This document shows, one piece after another, positions 11,041 through 23,100 of a stretch of 64,000 bases of DNA. The position numbers and the translations under genes were made by a program. The notes beneath the pieces are model-generated. The model made no database searches, was not told the origin of the DNA, and worked only from the letters and a program-made list of their open reading frames with translations. Position 1 is the stretch's first letter. Each line of letters opens with the position of its first letter. The stretch is from Rhynochetos jubatus (taxonomy: Eukaryota; Chordata; Aves; Eurypygiformes; Rhynochetidae): positions 8,737,170 through 8,801,169 of the forward strand of contig CM050655.1 of assembly GCA_027574665.1 (NCBI GenBank), read 5' to 3'.

Positions 11041-12744
11041 GTAATATAAACACTGTCTTCTGTTTTTATTTCCTTCAGATGTAGTGAAGAAAAGTAATAT
11101 GTTATAGAAAAAACAAACAACTATTTTTAACTATGGCATTAAAATGATACCTACAGAATAACCATATCCTCGACATCTGATAGTCTGTTGCAAATCAGTA
11201 GAAGTGCACAAATGTGGAAAAAACATGATTATATAGTATGAAATTAAACCAAGCATTGAATAGTAGCAGTCTAACATTTAACTCATTTTCTTCTGAAAAA
11301 GGATATAATTATAAAATTCAGACCAAGTCCATTTTTGGCAAAATCAAGAGGAGTTTAATAGATATGATTTTACTTCTTGGAGTAATACTGCCAGTGCTTT
11401 GGTAACTTGTATTTCTGAGAAGGAAAGAAGTATCCTGGGGCCACAATAGTGGCCTACAATATTTTACTCCTGAAAACAACTGGATTCTTCGGTAAAAGCA
11501 AAGTAGCCAAGAGCAATTTATAAATATTGGGTACAAATCTATTTTCAAATAAACCTCAGATACTTGCAGCTTGAAAAACCACCGTTTGGTGGAAACCACA
11601 ACATTAGATTGTCAGGAAATTGAGTGGGGTTTACTCATTAGAGGTAGTAATAAATGAGATCACTTTATAAAAGAAACTACATAGACGTATCCTGTTTACC
11701 TAGCAGGAAAGTTTTCTTCTCTTCCTGGTGGCAAATAAGTAGCAGTAGCCACCTGCTGATTAAAATAATAAACCCAAACCAAAACACTCCTTACATGTTA
11801 AAACATAATACTAGCAACCACATCACTTTGTTTCCACAGGATTTGTTCCCAGTGAGCTGTAACAACAGTTTTCTTTCTAAACAAACCGTATTTTTAGCTC
11901 CATAATCAAGGGAGCTGATCTCTGAAGGACTTGTAATATTTAAGACACCACATTAGGAGCTGTGCCACTGAACGCAGCGACTTACGATGCAATGTATCAG
12001 TTAACAATGGTAGTCTGCTTTCTAATCTGCATCTTTGCATTTTGTGCCTATTAAAACCAAAAAAAATCCCCTCCCATGCCTTTTTTGTCCTTAATGTATT
12101 CACTTTAAAGCCAGTGTACATTGTGGTGTATGTGCTTTCAGGACATATTAATTTGGGGAGAAATATTTGATCGGTCTAAGTTGTACTCTTATGAATGTTT
12201 TATGTCTGTATCTGTAGTCTTTTGTGTTGATCTCCTGTTTCTAGTCAAAAGTGGTTTATTTTACAAAGAATGAATATCATACCATTTCTAGTAGTGTGAA
12301 GCAGTTTATCAAGTGATCATGGGATAATATAGTACTGAGATACTTTAAGGCAGGATCATCTACTATCTAAGCTCTTCTCCCTCATAAGCGGAGACGTTGT
12401 GAGCAGCAAGCTGAACCCATGGGGTCATCTCTTAGGGTTGCAGTCCCTTCCCCACTTTGCTGCAGAAGGGCAGTCATTCACAGCAGGTCTCTGCCACCTC
12501 CTGTAGCCACGCTCCCTGCTCCGCAGTGCCTGACACTCATTCCATGGCAGAAAGGAATGGAGTCCGCCTTTGTCCATTCCCTACCTGCTTGCCCACATTT
12601 GGCTTCAGCATGCCGTCCTGAAGCTGAACGGAAACATCCGTTCTCCCTCGTGGGGATGTGTACCGCAAAATGCAGCCTGATCGTTCTGTTCAAGTGGGGG
12701 ATAGTGATACTAAAGGCACTAAACAGTGTCATGTTTTGTTGCAG
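11041..12744 (+). other. ANK3: ANK3 intron, no feature seen
   Basis: AT-rich; bounded by gtaata and tttgttgcag. No exon or repeat was recognised. Confidence 0.8.
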
Positions 12745-12826
12745 ACGGAGAAAGCTGACCGGCGCCAGAACTTTGTCTCCCTTGCTTTACGTAAGCGCTA
12801 CAGCTATCTGACTGAGCCTGGAATGA
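12745..12826 (+). CDS. ANK3: ANK3 exon: linker after UPA
   Basis: 27 codons plus one base. The peptide TEKADRRQNFVSLALRKRYS, then YLTEPGM, corresponds to the mammalian IEKTDRRQSFASLALRKRYS segment. From here splicing can enter the giant exon (480/270-kDa forms) or, in shorter isoforms, skip to the death-domain exons; phase 1 is shared by both acceptors. Donor gtgagt is strong. Confidence 0.95.
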
Positions 12827-15800
12827 GTGAGTTGCTCTTACAAAAGTACTAAACCATGTATACGTGATTTTTCATAAGAAGAGACATTTTTTCTATAAAC
12901 GTTGTATTTGGTGTCACTCTGGGGAAAAAAAAAAAAAAAGGAAAAAAATGCCTGTCTAAACCAAAACTCTTGGATGGTCTGTGAACTCTTATGTTGTGAG
13001 AGCTTGAAAAATCCTGACTGGCGAATGACATGTCTTAGTTAAGTAAAAATATAATAATTTTTAAAAATGCCGTGTAGCTCCAGAGTATAGGAGGATTGCA
13101 AATTTCTTTCACAGAGAGTCTGTTCCTCTTCTCTTTGAAAGATCAGAGAGAGCTGCTGTAGAAGGGCATGTGATGCAAAAGTTCAGCGAGGCTGGAGAAT
13201 GCCATTCAGATAAGCGCTTAAATGTTTAGATGCTTAGCCAAAACGGACTCTCATATTTTATATTTTTCCCTTTTCTTTCTTCTCCCTTTCTCTTTTTTCC
13301 TCTGTTCCCTGCAGATGCTTTTTATTCCCTGGCACCACACATTGCTTCCTTTTAAACCTTATGTTTCCCTCGACCAGACTTGTGGCATTCCATTCCTTCC
13401 CTGTTTAAATACAACAATGTATTTGGCTTAGCTTCTCTTCCCTCACCTCTTCTGTCTGAGGTTGACTGCTATTGTTCCCCATTCCCAGGCTTCTTCTTGC
13501 CTTTTTTTATTTTCCCTCGTGACTTCTCAGTTGCTACCCTGCAACAGACCCTTTGATATAATTCCATAAAATCCATAGACAAACTTCATCGGGTCTTGGG
13601 AGTTCCCACTGGATGGCTGCTGTTTAATTATCCTGTAAGATCTGTGGCTTCTTCGGATCGGATGTGCTCCAGAATATATTACACTTCCCAGGCCTGGAAG
13701 AAGACTTCAAGCATATAACATCTGAAGAAGCTATCAGATCTGCTGAGACATCTTGATGGACTGTTAAGGTATCGTCAAAGGCTTGATGGGAACTGAGCGA
13801 GAGGGAGAAGGAAGTCGCTTGAAAGGAGTTTGGTGACTGCGTGTTGCTTACAATTAGGTTTTCAGGCCTCATTGGAGAGAAAAAAAAAAAAAAAAGGTAG
13901 TCTTGTTTCTTCACCAAAGGTCCATTAAATCTCATTTGCAAAAGGTTGGTGGGGAAAAAACCTAAACCCACTTGAGCTGAACCCAAAAGAAAGACGGGTT
14001 ATCACAGTAGAGGTTCCTGACCATTCTTTCACTCTTCTGTCCCTTTTGGCAATGTTTAGCACTTAAGGCTGGGAGGCTTCCCAAAAAGGGTGTGGAAGAG
14101 TGATTGTGTTTGCCAGGGAAGATCGTAGGTAGTGGTTTGGCCATCAGCCTGGGCAGCACCTCCTGTGCATGAGTAGCGTGTAGGCAGCAACTGCCAGTAC
14201 CACCTGCACCGTGCAGGTGCGAAGGGAGGACGTGATCTTGGCGGCGCAGCTCTTCAGAGAGCGCACGCTACCCAGCACAGAGCCAGGGCTGCTGCTGTGG
14301 CTGCTTCCCGCCGCAGGCTGTTTGCTCCGGTGATGGGATAGGAGTGATGAACCTTTACCTATTTCCAGTGAATTTGGTGGCACAGCTCCCGTGATTTTGG
14401 CAGCAGCAAGGGTTGTTCTTTTTATTTGCACTAGCTTGTGCGTTCCCGTGCACGCATACACGTTTTTTTCTTCTGCCCCCTGCAAACGCCTGTGGAGAAG
14501 GGAGCGAGGCAGATGGGGTGTTCCTCTGCCTCCCTGTCCTTACCCCTGCTCAGGGAAAGGGACCAAAGGGTGCCGTGGCTCTTCCCAGCAGTGAGGTCCC
14601 CACAGGAGTGCTGCAGTGGGTTAAACCTGCTCGGTCCTGGCTCTTCGCTTGCAGCTGAAGAGGAGCAAGGCAGAGCCGAGACCGCTGGTATGGGTTCACT
14701 CAGTGCTTTCCACTACCAGCTGCAAGCAAGGAAGTGTAGTTTGGTGCCCAGAAGGTAGGAGCTAACATCTGTTTTCTGATAAAATCTTGGATGCAGAGTG
14801 ATGGAAACTGTTAAGGCCAAGAGTGTCCAGTAGCCAAAAAGTGCTGTCATATAAACCCACTTTTTACAATGTTATCCCACTTTCAAGTCTTGCGTGGTTG
14901 TGGGGATTTCTTTGCTCTTCAAAATAGCACAATTGCCCAGTTCCCTGCTGGTTGAGTATGTCATAACTGCACACACTGGTAAATTACTCAATTTTCTTGG
15001 TACCGGTTCTTCTTCTCGACTGCACTAAGGAGCACAGAAAAAGCATCTTCAGCATGTCTGAATCCGTGATTTAACAGGAGAAAGAGCAGTTAAGAGGGCA
15101 GCCCGTTGGTTGGATTGCCTCACTAGCCAGTTGTGGTAGTCTGGCTCATCGCAGCGCAGCGGGGTCCCTCTAAAGACATTTCCAAGCACAAACTGCTGAA
15201 CAAGTTGTTTTGTTGTTTCTTTTCAGAATGATTTGGGGTTTTTTTCTTGGACGTGGGACTGTATGAGCTTTTGGTGAATGTTAGCAGCTGCTGCTGCTTA
15301 ATCTTCATAATAAAGTCTAGCTCATTTAATGGAATATGCTATGTTTTCCTCTTTGGGGGAAAAAAGTATGTTTGTGCTTAAAAATAAAATTACAAGGAAA
15401 AATGGATGTTTCTTGACTTAGGCTGTGCCAGTCAGACCTAGTATTCAAGCTCTCTTCAACCTAAAAGTTCTCATACTGCAATATCACCAGCCATCCACAT
15501 CGCCTTCTGGGCTTCAAGTGGCTTCTGTAGGACTAGCACATTTCTCCTTGCAGGATATGGACCTGTGGTATCCTGAGTTCTGAGTGTTCTATAGGACTGT
15601 GTGTGCTTTAACAGTTTAGTGTTAGCCTTGTTAAGCTTCTTTCACCGTAAGTTAATGTCTGTCTATAAGACAGATCAAGCAGGTTTGACAAATTATTAGT
15701 GTAAATTCAGAGAAAGGTATGTAGAATGAGTTTGGATATTTTAGCTCCATTTCTAACTCCAGAGACAAAAAAAGCCCTCTAGGTTACTTTCAGTGTCAAC

Positions 15801-17153
15801 CCTGTGGATGCTATTGCTGTATCAGAGGATATGTATGCTGTAATGGGATTCCCAGGAATACTGTCTTCTGGTACGCGTACCTCCTGTGGTGCAAAATGTG
15901 GTGGATGATGATTTTGTTCAAAGTGCCTATGAATAAGCTGAGTGTTCGGGGGGATGATAATAGCTGACAGGTTTGTCCTTGCCAGGAAGTTTTTGCATAA
16001 TATACTGTTCTTTGACTGCTTTTCTAACGTTACCTTTTGAGAAATGTAAAGTTGAACAGGTCTGTCTTTGAGCTGATACAAGAAATCTCCTCAAAAGGTA
16101 CCAAGACACTACATCTTGTAGAAAAAGTGTACTCTTCTTTTAATGGCCTCTTGTGAAATGATTTTGTGAGGTTTACATATTTGTGCTTAATACAGCGTAC
16201 GAAACATCTGTGTGCTCGTTTTGACATGACATACTGTGCATGAATAAAAACGGATTCAGTCGCTTTGCTTGCTCACGTTTGTCATAGATCGTATGTTTCA
16301 TATTTCGTGTATGACATATGCTTCTTAAAATCATTTCATGAAAAGTTTTACTTTAGTTTTTACCAAACAAAAGGAATATCGCATGAGAAACAAGTGCAAA
16401 AGTTCCTTTTCTTTATTTGTTTTTGTTATTTTGTAAAAATATTGACTCAGAAAAGCTCTTGCTCTTATTGGCTTTGTGAGTGTGAAGCATATCCGAATTG
16501 TGCATGGAAGATATAGATTTGAATTTATTCCGGTTGCTTCACAGTTTGCACATCAATTGCCTGTCACTTAAAGGAATTTTGGGTTCTGCATGAAATAGTT
16601 CCGAGTGCTTTAAAAAACAGATTTTTAGCTATATAATGTCATTTTACTCAAGTTTATATTTTGTATAGGTTCAGTATCTGAATAGAACAACAGCAGCACA
16701 AATTATTAAAAGGATAATTCTAATAGTTGTGCAAAGCAGAGACATACCTAAACAGGCAAAATAGAGCCAGTACGCATATTTCAGCAGTAGCACATCAGAA
16801 AGTCAATAGGAAGTAAGAGAAGAAATTTTGATGTGGCTTTATTTTTACCTTACGGATTCCTTCTTTGTGTTTTTCTGGTTTTCATTGTTTGCAGATTTGG
16901 TTGCTGTGTGCTTTCTGTCTTTCATTTCATGTTGCTTTTTGGTTTGGACCAGTCACCAGTATACGGCTCATTCCTATTTTTTTCTTTCCTTTTTTAAATC
17001 TTCTTTTGCCTCCTTCATCATAACTCATGCAAACAATTGTACTTGCTTTTTGTAATATTACAACGTTTACTGACCAATTTTCTTCTCTGGTCTCTCTGTT
17101 TTTTCAATCATTTTTGTTGATTTTTATGTTTGATTTTAATTTAACAATCTAAG
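12827..17153 (+). other. ANK3: ANK3 intron before the giant exon
   Basis: 4.3 kb, with T-rich DNA at 16,240-17,150 in front of the giant exon. It holds one speculative 33-nt micro-exon candidate (14,655-14,687). No mobile element was recognised. Confidence 0.75.
14655..14687 (+). other. speculative 33-nt cassette exon in ANK3 intron
   Basis: tcttcgcttgcag precedes and gtatgg follows. The length is divisible by three and phase 1 is kept. The peptide would be TEEEQGRAETA after GM. No homologue is known to me, so this may be chance. Confidence 0.2.
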
Positions 17154-20100
17154 AAACGGTTGAACGGAGTGCAGGAGCAACAAGATCCCTACCTGCTACT
17201 TACTCATACAAGCCATTCTTTTCAACACGACCATATCAGTCATGGACAACAGCTCCAATTACAGTGCCTGGGCAAACCAAATCAGGCTTCACTTCCTTAT
17301 CAAGCTCTTCCTCTAACACTCCTACAGCTTCCCCATTAAAATCAATATGGTCTGTCTCTTCTGCTTCTCCAATCAAATCCACATTAGGAGCCTCTACCAC
17401 CTCTTCAGTTAAATCTGTTAGTGATGTAGCATCTCCGATTAGATCATTTCGGACAATCTCTTCACCAATAAAAACTGTGGTATCGCAGCCTCCATACAAT
17501 ATGCAGGTTACTTCAGGCTCTTTCGTCAGAGCTCCCGCAGTCACAGAAGCTGCTAGTCTAAAAGGGCTGGCATCCACTACCGCCTTCCCCTCTCGGACAT
17601 CTCCAGTGACTACCGCAGGATCTCTCTTGGAGAGGTCATCCATAACCATGACGCCTCCAGCGTCCCCCAAATCCAACATTAGCATGTACTCTTCAAGTCT
17701 GCCACTTAAATCGGTCATCACATCAGCATCCTCACTTTTATCGTCCCCTCTCAAGTCAGTGGTGTCACCTGCTAAGTCAGCAGTTGACGCTGTTTCCTCC
17801 TCTAAAGTCATGATGGCCTCGTCTCTCTCGTCGCCAGCAAAACATGTAGCTGGGCACACAGATGTACCGTTGCTTAATGGGTCTGTGTCACCTCTGAAAT
17901 ACCCATCTTCTGCCAACTTAATAAATGGATCCAAAGCTGCAGCTGTTTTTCAAGACAAGATCGCTGCAGCTGCACATTCTGCAACTTGTGCTGCTAACGC
18001 AGTTGCTGACACAGCCGAGAGAGTGTTATCTACAGCTACAACAATGTCATTTTCTCCACTCAGGTCATTTGTGTCTTCAGCACCATCAGCTTTCCAGTCA
18101 ATGAGAACTCCTCCGGCAGGTGCTTTGTACACAGCCCTTGGGTCAATATCTGCAACTACCTCATCAGTAACTTCATCAACAATAACAGTGCCGGTATATT
18201 CTGTAGTCAATGTTTTGTCCGAACCAGCATTAAAGAAGCTCCCAGAGTCGTCTTCACTTACAAAATCAGCTGCTGCATTACTGTCACCTATTAAAACATT
18301 GACTACAGAGGCACGCGCACAGCCTCCCTTTAATCGAACTTCATCTCCAGTCAAATCTTCCTTGTTTTTAGCACCCTCTGCTCTCAAACTGTCCACACCA
18401 TCTTCTTTATCCTCCAGTCAGGAGATACTGAAAGATGTTGCTGAAATGAAGGAGGATCTAATAAGAATGACTGCAATATTGCAGACAGATGTCGCAGAGG
18501 ACAAACCGTTCCAACCTGAGATACCAAAGGAGGGTAGAATTGATGATGAAGAGCCCTTTAAAATTGTTGAGAAAGTAAAAGAGGACTTAGTAAAAGTTAG
18601 TGAGATTCTGAAAAAAGATGTGTGTTTAGAAAGTAAAGGGTCGGCTAAAGTACCCAAAAGTGATCAAGGACACCTGTCTGAGGATGACTGGGTAGAGTTC
18701 AGTACAGAGGAGATTGATGAAGCGAGACAGCAAGCTTTGACAAGCCCTCCTATACCTGTTCCCGAGAAGGTCCAAATTAAAACTAAAACCATGTCGGAAA
18801 AGGATTATAGCTTGTCAAAAGTTATTGATTACTTAGCAAATGATATTGGTAGCAGTTCCTTAACAAACATAAAGTACAAGTTTGAAGAGGGGAAAAAAGA
18901 AGGTGAAGAGAGACAAAAACGCATTTTAAAACCAGCTATTGCTTTGCAGGAACATAAACTTAAAATGCCTCCAGCCTCCATGAGGCCTTCGACATCAGAA
19001 AAGGAGTTATGTAAAATCGCAGATTCCTTTTTCGGAACAGATACCATTTTAGAGTCTCCAGATGACTTTTCTCAACACGATCAAGACAAAAGTCCCTTAT
19101 CTGACAGTGGCTTTGAAACGAGGAGTGAAAAGACACCTTCTGCCCCGCAAAGTGCTGAAAGCACAGGGCCAAAACCGCTCTTCCATGACGTACCCATCCC
19201 TCCCGTCATTACAGAAACAAGGACTGAAGTAGTTCATGTTATCCGCAGCTACGAACCATCGCCCGAAGAAATTCCTGAGCAGAAAGCAGAGGAGCTACCG
19301 GCCTCGAAACCTACCCCTGCATTTATGGAGCTGGAGCAAAAGCCTGCCGGATCTATTAAGGAGAAGGTTAAAGCTTTTCAAATGAAAGCCAGCAGCAGCG
19401 AAGAAGATGACCATAAGTGTGTCCATAGTAAAGGTGTCCGAGTAAAAGAAGAAACACATATCACTACGACAACTAGGATGGTTTATCATAAACCTCCATG
19501 CGCTGAAAGCACGTCTGAAAGAATTGAGGAAACAATGTCTGTTCATGACATAATGAAAGCCTTTCAGTCTGGACGCGACCCTTCCAAAGAACTGGCAGGT
19601 CTGTTTGAACATAAGTCATCCGTAACATCCGATGTTAGCAAGTCTGCTGAAACTTCACCACAACATGCAGAGAAGGACAGCAAAATGAAACCCAAACTGG
19701 AGCGAATAATAGAGGTCCATATTGAAAAAGGTAATCAGGCTGAACCTACTGAAGTCATTATTAGAGAAACAAAAAAGCATCCAGAAAAAGAAATGTATGT
19801 GTATCAGAAAGACTTACCTCGGGGAGATATTAACTTAAAAGAGTTGGAAAAACATGATGCTTTTCCTTGTTCAGACGAACAAGGTCAGCAAGAAGAAGAG
19901 GAGCTCACGGCCGAAGAGTCACTTCCTTCTTATCTGGAATCCTCTAGAGTTAACACTCCCGTGTCCCAGGAAGAAGACAGTCGCCCTAGTTCTGCTCAAC
20001 TCATGTCTGATGACTCTTACAAAACACTGAAGCTTTTGAGTCAGCACTCAATAGAATACCATGATGATGAGTTGTCAGAACTAAGAGGGGAGTCTTACAG

Positions 20101-23100
20101 GTTTGCTGAGAAAATGCTTCTTTCAGAAAAGCTAGATGTGTCTCATTCTGACACTGAGGAGTCAGTTACTGACCATGCTCTACCCCTTAGTGCAGAGTTA
20201 CAGGGGTCTGATAAACGATGCAGAGAAAAAATAGCTACTGCCCCCAAAAAAGAGATTCTCTCCAAAATCTATAAAGATGTGTCTGAAAATGGTGTAGGTA
20301 AAATGTCTAAAGATGATCATTATGATAAAGTGACAGTGTTACACTACACTGGAGATGTTAGTAGTCCAAAACACGCGATGTGGATGCGCTTTACTGAGGA
20401 CAGATTAGACAGAGGTAGAGAAAAGTTGATGTATGAAGACAGGGTGGACAGGACTGTTAAAGAGGCAGAAGAAAAACTGACTGAAGTATCACAGTTTTTT
20501 CGGGATAAAACAGAGAAGTTGAACGATGAGCTACAGTCTCCTGAGAAAAAGCAGCATAAAAAAAATGGCAAAGAAATACATTCTAGCCAGAGCTCTGCCA
20601 GCAGCAGCCCTGAGAAAGTTCTGCTCTCTGAATTACCGTCGTCCGGAGATGACTGGAGTAAGGCGAAGCAGTATGTACATGATGGGAAATTCCTTCCCAA
20701 GGTGGATGAAAGAAGAGCGTCCAGTTTGCCCAGCAGTCCTGAAAAAAGGATATTTGTGCAACCTGCAGAGGACTCTAAACAAACTATGGAACACAAAGGA
20801 AGTGCTCAGCAGACTGGAGTACCTGAGGTTTCACAGACTGGGTTTCAGCTGAAGCAATCAAAGCTCAGTTCCATTAGGCTTAAATTTGAACAAAGTATAA
20901 GTCCAAGGAGTAAGGACGTAACCCAAGAAGACAAAAAGCTGGATGGCCAGTCCAAAATCCCAGTAAAGAAATTGCAAGAAAGTAAGTTACCAGTGTACCA
21001 GTTTTGTTCCAGAGAGAAACACGCAAAGCAAGTGGAGCTCATTGATGGGAGCGCAGCTGTACAGAAAGAGGTGAAAATACAGGAAGATTTTGCTCCGGGT
21101 AAAGGGAAAGCTGTCGAAGACTTCCGTGCTTCAGACACGCACAAACCAAGAACTGAGATGAGTAAAGGCGTGTCAGAATACTACCCAGACCCGCAGACAA
21201 AAGAGCTGGCATATGGCTCAGACTCAACAACGAAGGGACACTGGGACAAAAAAATCTACAGGACGTGGGAAAGTCCCGGAACTTCTAATCATAAAATGCA
21301 AAAAGAAAAACTTTCACATGTGCTCGTTCCAGATACAGTAAAAGAAAACCACATTGATCATGCTGAAGATAAAACTGACCAAAAAAGTGAATTTATCACT
21401 GTGACAGAGCACAAACTGGCAGCAAATGGAATTCATTCAGAAGAAGTGAAGGAAATGACTGTAAAATCTCCCTCAAAAAGGGTTTTATACAGAGAATTTG
21501 TTGTCAGGGAGGGGGAACGTAATGGTGAAGTGACTGATAAAATACCCAAAAGGAAAGAAGAACTTGCTGTGTCCCATATTCCCGTCCGAATTGTTGAGGA
21601 GAAGAGAACCACGCTTGATGGAGTCTATGAACTTTCAGCAAAAGTATCCCAGTCAGCTGTGATTAAGGAGAAAGTTGAGAGGCAGATTAATTACGTGGAA
21701 GATGAAAAGATAAAGCATTCAGAAATCAGAAAAATTACCAAGCAGCAGAGCTCGATAGGTCTGAGTCCTCCTGTGGAGGAAATGGAGATATCCCCTAGCA
21801 AATCACCAGATTCTTTAGAATGTAGTCCAGGAAAGGAATTTCCTTCGAGTGAGTTAGTTGATCCCGGTGCCAGTGATTACTTGGATAAGGTTGCACCACT
21901 AGCAAGCACTGAGGGAGTAAAAGAAATCAAGACCTTACCTGTTTATGTCAGTTTTGTTCAGGTAGGGAAGCAATATGAGAAAGAGGTGCAACAAGGAAAT
22001 ATTAAGAAAATTGTTAGTCAGGAGAGTAAGACAGTGCAAGAGACGAGGGGGACATTTTACACGGCTAGACAGCAAAAACAACCTCCTTCTCCACAAGGTA
22101 GTCCAGAAGATGACACACTAGAGCAAGTGTCCTTTATAGATAGCTCTGGTAAAAGCCCTTTAACACCAGAAACACCAAGTTCAGAGGAAGTGAGTTATGA
22201 GTTTACATCTAAAACACCCGACTCACTGATAGCTTTTATCCCAGGCAAACCCAGTCCTATACCGGAGGTGTCTGAGGAATCAGAGGAGGAAGCAGAGGCT
22301 AAGTCAACATCTGTAAAACAGGCAGAGGTTGAGGAGCCACAGGTTGACAAAGCATTACCTAACCATATAAATAAGGACTCTAACAAAAGACCCAAAGGTA
22401 ACAGAGTTGCCTACATTGAATTCCCTCCTCCTCCACCACTGGATGCAGATCAAGGCGAGTTGGAGAAGAAGCCTCATCATTCCGCTGAGGGTGAAATAGA
22501 GATGACAGAGGTGAACTTGCAAGACGAACATGACAAATGCCAACTGGCCGAACCCGTCATAAGAGTACAGCCGCCGTCTCCTGTGCCACCGGGAGCAGAT
22601 GTCAGTGACTCCAGTGACGATGAATCTCTCTATCAACCTGTTCCGCTTAAGAAGTATACGTTCAAACTGAAAGAACTGGAAGATGACCAGAAAGAAACCT
22701 CAAAGCCCAGAGCCCCTGAAAAGATTGAGAAACAGAAAGAGTTAGGCCATCCCACTTCTGGGAAACCTAATGAGTTTGACATTGGGCTTGATTCACCCCA
22801 GAACGATATAGTGCAAAATGGGAATAACAATGACCAGTCTGTCACAGAGTGTTCCATAGCAACCACTGCAGAATTCTCCCATGACACTGATGCGACAGAG
22901 ATTGACTCTCTTGACGGTTATGATTTGCAAGATGAAGATGATGGTTTAACTGAGAGTGATTCTAAACTTGCAGGTCCGGCAGTTGAAACCAAAAAGGACG
23001 TATGGACTACAGAAGGCATTGTAAAGCAGACTGATCGCTGCTTTAGCCAGAGTAAGCTTGAAGTCATTGAGGAGGAAGGCAAGGTGGGCCCTGAAGAAGA

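Noticed and set aside
17236..17934. 232-codon open frame antisense to the giant exon
   Set aside because: Mirror of the biased Ser codons in the serine-rich region; no start context or homology.
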